Part shown: piece by piece, positions 53,067 to 62,800 of the stretch | Position numbering within the stretch: the stretch's first letter is position 1 | How the letters are laid out: each line of letters opens with the position of its first letter | NCBI RefSeq assembly: GCF_004770615.1 | Contig: NZ_RQER01000007.1 | Coordinates: 1 to 64,000 of the forward strand | Source: Leptospira langatensis | Lineage (GTDB): Bacteria > Spirochaetota > Leptospiria > Leptospirales > Leptospiraceae | Reading direction: 5' to 3' | Length of the DNA: 64,000 bases | Program-made: the position numbers and the translations under genes | The notes under the pieces: generated by a model | Database searches by the model: none | Told to the model about the DNA's origin: nothing | What the model saw: the letters and a program-made list of their open reading frames with translations, nothing else

Positions 53067-54371
53067 TCAGGCGGATTGAATATAGTCTTCTATGCTTTTA
53101 CGTAAGCTTCCGTAGATCCAACGGAATTTTTCCTCGTCTTCCTCGAGAAGAGTGACCCGGAATCCGTCGCGGTCCGTGCAGAAAGAGGTCAAAGGAACCA
53201 CACAGATCCCGGTAGAAGCCAATAGATAATATACGAATCTTCTGTCGGGGGCACAATCCCCCAGCAAAGGACGAATGAATTCCTCGGCTTTAGGATTGGA
53301 AATAGGAAGCGTCATCTTATGGTTTAAGACTCCTTTGTCAAAAGCCACAGTCAGATAGAAGGCGCCCTTCGGCTCTACTACGGTCACCCCTTTGAGCCCA
53401 TGGAAGAATTCGGTAGCAAGCTTTGCTCTTCTCTTGAACTTCTCATTTCTTTCCTTTAAATGAGGAAGGAAATTCGGATGAGAATATACCTCCGGAATGG
53501 ACATCTGAGGAAGAGTGGTGGAACATACTTCCAGCATCTTAGCATCCAAGAGAGATTTCACATAACGCGCAAAGACAGGATCCTTGTCCTTGTTGAAGAT
53601 CTCGAGCCAACCGCATCTACCGCCCGGCCAAGGGAATTCCTTGGAAACGGAACGAAGCGCCATCCCAGGCACCTTGTCCCCGATCACTTCGGAGAGGTGT
53701 ACAGTCCCAGTCTCGGAATAATTCACATGAGCATAAGTTTCGTCGCATATGATCATCACATCATATTTCTCGGCGATCTTTACGATCTCTCGCATTAAGT
53801 TTTTATCATATACTGCGCCGGTAGGATTGTCCGGATTAATAAGAAGTATCCCTGCAATGGAATCGTTGTATTTAACCTTGTTCTCTATGTCCGCCAGATC
53901 GGGCATCCATCCCTGTTCCGGAAGAAGATTATAGGTCATATGTTCGTAACCGGAGTGAGCCGCTTCCGCAGAAGAAAGAGTGGAATACGCGGGGCTAGGT
54001 CCGAGCACTCTCGCCTCTCTTCGCAAGAATCCGAAGATCTTAGCGACTGCATCCCCTAGACCGTTGAAAAATAAAATATCATCCGCGCTGATCTGCGCTC
54101 CCTTTCTTTCGTTCACTTTTTCCGCGAGGAAATTTCGGGTCTTCTCATAGCCTTGGGTGGCAGTATAGGCCCAGGATTTGTCCTCTAAGATCAGATCGGA
54201 TACGATCTTCTTCATCCAAGGCGCGACTTTTTCTCCCTTTTGGATAGGGTCGCCTATATTCTCATAGGTGATGGGAACTCCAAGAGCCTCAAGCTTCTTA
54301 GCCACACCTACGATCTGGCGGATCTCGTAAATCAGAGCGTCCGCACCGCTGTGAACGATATTTCTTCTCAT
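53067..54371 (-). CDS. PLP-dependent aminotransferase, class I/II
   Basis: The 434-residue enzyme has fold-type I features: SWAYTATQGYEKTRNFLAEK, ILFFNGLGDAVAKIFGFL, LLINPDNPTGAVYDKN, DVMIICDETYAHVNY and the PLP lysine in RSVSKEFPWPGGRCGW. It belongs to the family around alanine/valine/aspartate aminotransferases. The relatively long N-terminus and the extra segment PLLGDCAPDRRFVYYLLAST suggest a distinct leptospiral subgroup; the amino-acid partner is not certain. It is transcribed between the HtrA-type protease gene (24 bp upstream) and murI (3 bp downstream). Confidence 0.88.
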   Translation of the reverse strand: MRRNIVHSGADALIYEIRQIVGVAKKLEALGVPITYENIGDPIQKGEKVAPWMKKIVSDLILEDKSWAYTATQGYEKTRNFLAEKVNERKGAQISADDILFFNGLGDAVAKIFGFLRREARVLGPSPAYSTLSSAEAAHSGYEHMTYNLLPEQGWMPDLADIENKVKYNDSIAGILLINPDNPTGAVYDKNLMREIVKIAEKYDVMIICDETYAHVNYSETGTVHLSEVIGDKVPGMALRSVSKEFPWPGGRCGWLEIFNKDKDPVFARYVKSLLDAKMLEVCSTTLPQMSIPEVYSHPNFLPHLKERNEKFKRRAKLATEFFHGLKGVTVVEPKGAFYLTVAFDKGVLNHKMTLPISNPKAEEFIRPLLGDCAPDRRFVYYLLASTGICVVPLTSFCTDRDGFRVTLLEEDEEKFRWIYGSLRKSIEDYIQSA

Positions 54372-54394
54372 GCGCTAGCCTAAAGTCCGGAAAC

Positions 54395-55495
54395 TTATTT
54401 TTGTATGAGCCTGACGGTAAGATCTTCCAGACTTTTCTCCCGATATATTCGGAGTTTGAGCCTACCGCCTAGTCCTACTATTCCGACCTGCTCTCGCAGA
54501 TCATTAATATTTTTAACCTTCACACCGTTCGCTTCCATAATGAAGTCATATCGTTTCAAACCGGAGACTTCTGCAGAAGAACCTGCATCCATATCGTAGA
54601 CCAGAACGCCGGTCCAGTCGTCCGGAATACCCAAGGCCTTTCTATGATCCGGAAGTGGAACGGTCGCCATCACTCCTAAGGTCGCCGGTCGGATAATCCT
54701 TCCTCGATTTTCCTCTATGAGCTGGATGATCTTCTTGGCATAGTTCATGGGAATGGCAAAACCGATGCCGGTGTTCCTTCCGGAGTCGCTTCGGATGAGG
54801 CGGTTGATACCGATCACTTCTCCATAAATATTCAAGAGAGGTCCGCCACTGGATCCTGGATTGATCATGCTATCCGTTTGGATATGGGTCTGGCCGGTCT
54901 CATCCAGATCTTCTCTGTATTTTGCGGAAACGACTCCAACGGAGAAGGATCTCTCCAGTCCGAAAGGAGATCCGATGGCGATCGCCCAGTCCCCTACCTC
55001 AATTTTGTCGGAATCTCCGAAGGAAACAGGCTTGAGTCCGGTGCCTTCTCGGATCTTTAAGAGTGCGATGTCTGCTCTTTCATGGCTTCCTACGAATTTT
55101 GCGGGGAAGACGCTACCATCAGAGGCGATGACCTCTATGCTTTCCGCGTCCTTGATCACGTGAAAATTCGTGACCACATACCCTCTTTCATGGATCAAAA
55201 AACCGCTTCCGAAAGAGGAAAGTCTTTCGGTCCTATAATCGAAGTATTGGTACGGGCTCGTGATCGCTTCCGTCTTTTTGGTACGAATGGAAACGACGGA
55301 ATCCTTTGCCGAATTGTATACGTTGCGAAACGCATTCTGCAAGTTGATCCCAGCTCTTTGATCGCTATAGCTGAGAGGCTTGCCGCCTCGGAAAAAGGAG
55401 GACAAACCTCCCTCTCCTGGAAGAATGAGGACGAAGGCCAATAAAACGAGAAGTCCGATGTTTATTAGGACTATGGGAGGAAGCTTAAATCTCAT
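54395..55495 (-). CDS. HtrA/DegP-type periplasmic serine protease
   Basis: The 366-residue protein has an N-terminal membrane or signal segment (PPIVLINIGLLVLLAFVLIL), a trypsin-like domain with catalytic His in YVVTNFHVIKDAE, Asp in HERADIALLKIRE and Ser in NPGSSGGPLLNIYGEVIG, and one C-terminal PDZ domain (about residues 275-365). It is a DegS/HtrA-like protein quality-control protease facing the periplasm, probably anchored by the uncleaved N-terminal helix. The ATG at 55495 overlaps the divergent ATG at 55494, the two start codons sharing the palindrome CATG. Confidence 0.93.
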   Translation of the reverse strand: MRFKLPPIVLINIGLLVLLAFVLILPGEGGLSSFFRGGKPLSYSDQRAGINLQNAFRNVYNSAKDSVVSIRTKKTEAITSPYQYFDYRTERLSSFGSGFLIHERGYVVTNFHVIKDAESIEVIASDGSVFPAKFVGSHERADIALLKIREGTGLKPVSFGDSDKIEVGDWAIAIGSPFGLERSFSVGVVSAKYREDLDETGQTHIQTDSMINPGSSGGPLLNIYGEVIGINRLIRSDSGRNTGIGFAIPMNYAKKIIQLIEENRGRIIRPATLGVMATVPLPDHRKALGIPDDWTGVLVYDMDAGSSAEVSGLKRYDFIMEANGVKVKNINDLREQVGIVGLGGRLKLRIYREKSLEDLTVRLIQK

Positions 55496-56576
55496 GCCGA
55501 CAAACTCAACCCATCCTCTGCCGAATCGGGAGAATAGTCGACTCGGATTCTCTTCTTCTATTCTTAGGCTGCCAATTTTCCTTTTTCTATTTTTTGCGTG
55601 CGAAGGCTGTGTTCCCTATTTATTCCATCTCGGAAAAGAACAGGCTCGGATCCTTCTTCAGAGAAGAAATATCTCGGAGGTCCTATCCGATCCGGAAGTT
55701 TCCGAAAAGACCAAAGAAAAATTAAGAGAAGTAGAACAGATCCGTGAGTTCGGGATCCGAAAACTTGCACTTTCCGAAAAGGGAGGATTTCAAAGTTTTG
55801 TACAGTTGGATAGACAAGCGATCGGCTGGCATGTAAGTGCCTGCCATCCGCTTCGATTCGAATCCTATACTTGGTGGTTCCCGATCGCAGGAACGGTTCC
55901 CTATAAAGGCTACTTCTCCCTGGAAAAAGCGAAGGCAGAAGAACAAAGATTAAAAGAAGAGGGTTGGGACACCAGGGTCCGGATCACTGCCGGCTATTCT
56001 ACGTTAGGTTGGTTCGAGGACCCTCTCTTCTCCACACAATTGTACGAAGATAAGGGAGATCTTGCTTCGATCGTATTGCATGAGATGGCACATGCCACAG
56101 TCTACTTTCCGGGAGACAGCCTATTCAACGAAAGCTATGCAAGTTTCGTAGAAGATGAGGGTGCAGACGAATTCATTCTTTCCGTCGGAGGAGAAAAACT
56201 TCTGGCTGAAAGAAAAAGATCGGAAGAAGAAAGAAAAGAATATAAGGAAATCATGATGTCCACCGCCAAGATCCTGAAGGAAGTCTACACGCAAGGCGGA
56301 ACGGATGAATCCTTAAAAAAGAAGAAAGCGGAGATCATCGGGAATTTTAAGGATCAGCTTTCCCAACAGAGCTGGAGCAAAATAGATCGCAAACGACTTT
56401 CGGAAAGGGAATGGAATAACGAGGACTTTGTGGGAATGCTCCGTTATAATTCAGGGTCCAACTTCTTTAAGAAAAAATTTGCTGAGGCAGGAAGGGACTT
56501 CTCCAAGTTCCATGAGGAAATGAAGAAGCTAAAGCCTCTATCGGTAGAGGAAAGAAAGGAGCTTCTGAAGGAGTAG
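55494..56576 (+). CDS. Putative aminopeptidase-like metallo-lipoprotein (PF10023-like)
   Basis: From the ATG at 55494 the product has 360 residues. A hydrophobic segment (ILRLPIFLFLFFACEGC, about 23-39) with Cys36 or Cys39 suggests lipidation. The catalytic part reads SIVLHEMAHATVYFPGDSLF, then NESYASFVEDEGADEF, which is the HExxH...NExxA...VE pattern of the putative aminopeptidase family PF10023. It is probably envelope-located and zinc-dependent; the substrate is unknown. An open frame extends upstream to 55380, but it overlaps the HtrA gene on the other strand. A ribosome-binding-like GGGAGG lies 14 bases before the chosen ATG. Confidence 0.78.
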   Translation: MPTNSTHPLPNRENSRLGFSSSILRLPIFLFLFFACEGCVPYLFHLGKEQARILLQRRNISEVLSDPEVSEKTKEKLREVEQIREFGIRKLALSEKGGFQSFVQLDRQAIGWHVSACHPLRFESYTWWFPIAGTVPYKGYFSLEKAKAEEQRLKEEGWDTRVRITAGYSTLGWFEDPLFSTQLYEDKGDLASIVLHEMAHATVYFPGDSLFNESYASFVEDEGADEFILSVGGEKLLAERKRSEEERKEYKEIMMSTAKILKEVYTQGGTDESLKKKKAEIIGNFKDQLSQQSWSKIDRKRLSEREWNNEDFVGMLRYNSGSNFFKKKFAEAGRDFSKFHEEMKKLKPLSVEERKELLKE

Positions 56577-56677
56577 AGAGGAGGCCCCCACCCAATCGAA
56601 CGACCCTAGGAGTGAGATTCCTGCAAGGTTGCTAAACGAAGTGAAGCAAAATTCGAGTCGAGTGGGACGGGGCTGGC

Positions 56678-56698
56678 CCCCACCCTCCTCGGGTGGGG
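56678..56698. other. GC-rich hairpin between converging genes
   Basis: CCCCACCC (56678-56685) / GGGTGGGG (56691-56698) forms a perfect 8-bp stem with a TCCTC loop. It sits in a 227-bp intergenic stretch that is GC-rich from 56581 to 56735. No T-run adjoins, so it may be an interspersed repeat or a stabiliser of either transcript end. Confidence 0.55.
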
Positions 56699-56803
56699 AG
56701 GAGGGTCCCAGTGGGAGGGCCCGGCTCCCCTATATCAGAAATTCTGAAATCCAGCAACCGATTTTTTTAGTCGATTTTCCTGTGGGAACTATTTGTTCCT
56801 ACA

Positions 56804-59800
56804 TCAATCTTTCGTAATAAACGAATTCGTGAACAATCTGTATCCATTCCAATATTTATCAGTCGGATACTGTTCCTTCATCACATCCATCGTCTTTAAA
56901 AAGCGATTCCTGAGAGTCGTCCGAGAATCTTCCTTACGCGAAGAGATCTCTTTCAAAAATCTGGAATTATGCGTATCCGTCTGAAAGCCCAAATTCACCA
57001 CGCCAGGACCTTTCCAATACTTGGCCATATAATATAAGGAATCCTTTAAGTTCGAAGAGGCATTCCTCAACTCATCCAAGAATGAAGAAGAAAGCATCCA
57101 AACTCCTGAGACTGGGCTTCCCTTTGGGTCCGAAATGGAACGATTTCCGAACTGGATCCCCTTCTCGGGATCCAAGACCAAAGGATCTCGGAAGATATGG
57201 AACGGTGAAAGGGAAATATTCCCTCGCGGATACAACTCCATATTTTCCAATTTCAATAACTGCTGGTACCAATCCGGTGCAGATACTCCGTCCCAGGTGA
57301 CAATACCAAAGTTATTTTGGAATTCTTCCTTCTCCTTGTGGAATGGGTTTCTAAGTAAGGATTCCGGATCCGCAACGTAGTAGATCTCTTCTTCAGATTT
57401 GGGAAGTATAGGCGCCAGGAAATAAGAAGATGTGAGATAGAGATACGTCATCTTGTTCTTAGCGAACTTCATTCCTTGGCGGATCTCGGTCTCTAACGCC
57501 TCCCGAAGCAGCACTTCCGAGCCACCCTTCTCCACTTCTTCATTGTATCTTGTGATCGCTGCCTTGATCCTGCGATTATCCTTAAAGGCAAGATCTCCTT
57601 TAGACTTGCCCTTGGAGAATCGAACATAAAAAGTCTGTAATCCAAGGTCCGCTAATATTAGAAATTCTTGATTCTCTGGGATCTTCTCTTCGAGCTCGAA
57701 AGATATGGGACGAAAAATAGGCAAATCGGCATAAGATGGCTTCCTCCCCAGGGTTATACTGCGAACGGAAGAGATCTTCTCTTTAGCCAATACAAGATCG
57801 AAGAAGGTTTCCGAATCGTTTTTTTGGAAGGCAAGCACTTGGAGATACGTAATGAAATCGTTCAATTCCCTTCTTTGTTTTGGCGTAAGTTCCTGCTTCT
57901 TATGCGCCTTCACCCAAGAATTCACACAATCCAACAGATCCTTGGACTTCTGAGTCGCGGCATCCAAATACGCATCCACGAGATCTGCAAAGCGAGGATC
58001 GGAAAAAGACTGCAATTTCCGTCCTTCGACTGCATCTAATTTGAACTTGAGATACGCGATCTCCGCATCCTGCCTTCCGATCGCATTCTTATCTATTTTA
58101 GAGATCCATAATTTTGCTCTTTCATAGTCCCCGCGGGAAAAATAGGCCTTTGCGAATTCTAACGTGATACGTGCCTGCCTAGGAAGGTTTCCCTTCGAAT
58201 TCTCATATTCCACAAATCCTTCCAGAAATTCTGCCATCTCCCCGTTTGTTTCTTCCGCTAGAGAATATCGTAGAATATCCAATACCTGGGATCTTTCGTT
58301 AGAACTTAAGGTCTGGAATAAGTAAACAGGGGAGCTATGGATCTCCGAATATAAGGAAAGCGGCGAGACCCTATGCCCGGATCTCTTTCTATGCTGTAAA
58401 AGAAGAAGACGAGAAGCATAATTCCTTTCGCTCTCCCTCAGTTCTACTTGGGGAGAATTTTCCTGTTCGGTCCATTCTTCCTTTTCTTCTAACAATGCGA
58501 TCTGCTTTCGCACCCGATTTGAACTTTCTTTCCAGCGATCGGAATCTTCTTCATTCGAAATATTTGATTTAGCAAAATCTAATTGACCTAAAGCGATTTC
58601 CGGAAAATAGGATTCGATCGCCAGGTCCACTATTCTCAACCTATATAGGAAAGGATCATATTGATCTGCGGAAACGGCTCGATCCAACGCATCTCTCGGA
58701 TCCTTTCCCATTTTTAAAGAGGAAATCGCATCCAAGATCGGATCCTTAGGAGAAGGAAGCGGTACTTTGGGACATCCCTTGTCTTCCGTTTCCAAAAGAC
58801 GTGCCAAACAAAGGGTGAATCCTAATTCTTTTTCCTGCTCCGGAGTCCTCTTCTCATATTTCAATGAGTAGATCTTCTCCAAAGAAAACTCCGGTTTCAA
58901 ATAACGGTAGATCCTAAGCAGGTCCGATTCTATTTTTAAGGACAGGGCAGAGCCGGCAGAAGCAAAGGAACGTGCCGAATGTAGATCCGCAAATGCCTCC
59001 TTATACTTTCCGGATCTTTCTCTTTGTCTGGCTCTTGCATAGAGCCTGTCCGCATCCTGATCGCGATCTCCTCCCTTTTCCGGAAGAGAACCGAAACGAA
59101 TGCCAAGTTTGCTTTCTTTTCCATTCCGGATCTCTGAAAGAATTTCAGTTACACAGGGACCTGCTTGAGAGCAGATATATACCGCCTCCACTCCGGAGCC
59201 TAAGAGAGCCACGCTTGCCTTTCGGATCTGCGACCAATTCGGTTTCTTTATGTACGTCAGGATCACGGCTTTTAGTCCATGCTCTTTGGTAAAAACGTCT
59301 CGGAGCTCGATCCTATCCTGGATCCGCTCTCCGAAATAGGAATCTCCCTTGATCTCCGGAAAGGAGCTAATCAAAATATCAGAATCTTCTAATATATCTC
59401 TCCAGTTCCCAAAATCCACCTTCCTATAGGGAATTCCCGCAGGCAATTCCTGAAAGCTCGCGATCGTCTTCGGGAGCCATTTTTCTTTCTGCTTTTGTAC
59501 AACTGCAGCAGTCTTAAATCTCAATCCTGAGAATTTCTCCGAGAATCGATCACCTAAAGCAGTGTTCCCTGGATCCAGAATGATCTTCTTGGCCTTCTGC
59601 CATTCGGCAAGAAGGGGAAGTCCCTCGACTGCCTTTGCCTCATCCTTGAAAGTATGGAATGCAACTCCTCCATTTATGCGAATTTTTGCATATACGGAAC
59701 CCTTGGACTCCAGGAGACTCGCCTCTAACTCCCCTGCAGAAAGAACATCTTCGACGATCAAACCGAAAGGATCCAAGAAAGTTGCCCGGTCCGGTAATTT

Positions 59801-62800
59801 AGATCTCAAAAGTTTCAGAGACCCGGAGACCGTATTGGCTGCCTGAGATAAGGATGATTCTTCCTTCTTAATATCTCCCCTAGTCTCTAATGTGATCTGG
59901 TATCTTTGGTAATTTTGTTTGAGATCTTTCCAATCGGATTCGAATCGAATATACTCATTTTGGGAGTTCTGAAATTCCCAGTTTCCTCTTTTGAAATTCC
60001 GAAAGTAAACCAGTCTCTCCAAACGTTCCCAATCTTGGAAAGCAAGACCAGGATTCGAGGCATCCAGGTCGGCTCTGATCTTGGTTTCATATAGATCTCT
60101 CAATAAAAAGCCCTTATTATCCGAGATCAAATGGAATTGTTTCTTAAGAAGTTCTTCCGCCTTTGCCAATCTCAATTTGGCCTTATCTTGGGCAAACGAC
60201 TGCAGATCCAATCTCGCCTGCAAGACCCAGGTCTGGATCATCTCCGCGCCTAAATAGAATTCATTGGCCATTTCTTCCGCAAAGCCAAGACATTCTTTTG
60301 CTTTATCCAGATCATCCAAACGATAATAGATGCTGGCTCGACTGATGGCATGCATGACCCTTTCTCTTCTGGAAAAGGGATCCTTGGATAGACCCACGAT
60401 CTCCTTGGGAAGATTAGAGGGCGACTCAAGAAGAGAAGCGGCGATCCCTAGTTTTTCGAAACCTTCTATCCATCTTCCTTTCTGAAAATCATCTTCTCCG
60501 GAATAGAATAACAAGCTCGCTCTCAATATATCAAAATCGTAATATTCCTTGTAGAATGATTCCTCACAGCGCTTTCTTCCTTCTACAGGGTCTTCTACCC
60601 AAAGAGAAACACAGGGCTCTACCGCATTTTCCTTTACGGACTCTAGCTCTTGCAAAGCAAATGCCAATTCCTCTTCCGTTCCGGACTTAGAAGAAGAGGA
60701 GGATTCTATATACGCAAATAAGGAATATAAGTATTTCTTAAAGCTTGCAGCGGACCGGCCCGACAATTCAGGTTTTTCTCTTTCGAAATCCCTGGCTGCG
60801 ATGAAATCCTTTTTCGCAGACTCAAAGTCTCCCCGTCTGTAATCGTAGAAGCCTAACTCTCCCAGGGATTGAGACTCTGCGAGTAGTCCCGCCAATGTCT
60901 TCCGCAAACCTTTATTCCCTATATGCTCTAGACGTTTATTGGTCTCTTCCGCAGCTAGAGTATAATTTTGTTCTAATACGAGATTATTGACCCGGATCCC
61001 CGAGGATAGCAAGGGTTGAAATGCGCTCGGAATTGCTTCCGGAAATCTTCCCGAACCGGAGATCCGAGTGGAATCCGGGAGCACAGCCTCGAATACATAG
61101 TCCCAAAAATAGTCCCAGAACTTCGGATTCACCTTCCGAGGAAACCAACGAATTCCCTTTTGGGAGTTCAGATTCTCTGCTTCCCTTAAATTCTCTTCCG
61201 ACAAGGACAGGTTACCCAACTTTTGATAACAAATCGCTAATGCGTTTCTCAAATTGATAGGATCTACAAAGCGGGAAGGCTCGTTTAACTCCAAGGCCTC
61301 TTTATAATATGGAATTGCCCTGGCATATTCCCCGATCTCCATATAGGAAAGCCCTATCAAAGTACGGATCAAAGCCAATTTCTCCCTATAACTTTGCAAA
61401 TTTGTATTCGAATTGGGGCCGCTATGAACCTGTGGAAACTCATTCTTAGAGTATAATTCGTCTGCAGCCTTTAGCTTCCGGGCAGCATCCGAATAGTTGG
61501 ACATATACATGGAAGCACGGGCTGAATTGAACAAGAAGACGGCTCTCTGCCTATAATCCTCGAACTGAGCCTTTGATATTATATAATTCGAATATGATTC
61601 CACCAAGGAATATTGTTCATCCGCCTTAGGATAATTCTTCAGTAAGAAGTAATTATTCCCCAGGTTTAGCCTTAGATCCGAAAGGGCCTTCTTATTCGCG
61701 AAACCTTCTCCTAATAGCTCCAGGATCTGGCTGTATAATTCTATATTCTCTTCGAAGTTCTTTTCCGGAAAATACTTTGAGTATTCTTTCTTATAGATCT
61801 CTTCGTCGGTATCATCCTTCTCTCCGGATCGTCTGGACTTGATAATGTCCACATACTGATAGAGCCAGCCCAAGAGCTGATAAGCATCATGAAAGGTTGG
61901 ATCTGCGAATATGATCCATCTCAGCTCGTATTCCGCCTGCTTGTAATCCCTTAGAGCCGCCTCTTTCTTGATCACGTCCATGGTTCCGGAGGCGTAATAG
62001 AACGTTTCTCGGATCACGGAGCGATTGATGAGATAATATGCATATCCGTACAAAGTGGCAAGATCCAAGAAAGTACGGGCCCTCGGCAGGATCTTTTCCT
62101 TTTCGTAATATTGATTGATATAGAAGAGACCTTCCTTCTGGTCCAAGGGATCATAATCCAAAGGATTAAAATTCTTCAATAGCCCCAGAGCACTTTTCTC
62201 ACTCACTGACTTGGCCAGCTTGAAAGAAGTATCAACCATTAGCTTTTGATAATATATTGCGTAATCTTTGTATATTGTATCCAAGAAGAGATTCTTGCTC
62301 TTGGCCAAGAACATATTCTCGGTATTATAGAAATAGTGCAAAGAGGCTTGTAGAAAATCGGAGCGGTTCTCGTAGTTCCGCGCCAAATTCTCGAAATAGA
62401 TAAAGAACCTCTCCATTTCCTTATCATCTATCTTCACTCCCGAAGAATGGTCGTAGTTCTCCAAGAATGCCTTGAATTCTTCCAAGGAATTGCGGACGTT
62501 TCCCATTCCCTTGAAGTTCTCGGAACGAACCAAATGCGCCTTCAGAAAAAGTGGATCCAAGGGCTTCAAATCCTTCATGATAGGATCTAGAAGCGCGTTA
62601 CTTTGCTGGAAAGAACCTTGCCTCTGATACGACAAAGCCTTAACATAGATCAAAAATCGATCCAATACGGGGGAACGAGTATGGATCGAATTCGCAGATG
62701 CGATCGTGTCCGCTATATTCCACTTGTCAGAATCGGAAATGTCCGTAACGATCCTGTCCTCAAATAGCTCGTAAAGATTTCTGAGATCTTCCGTCTTTAG

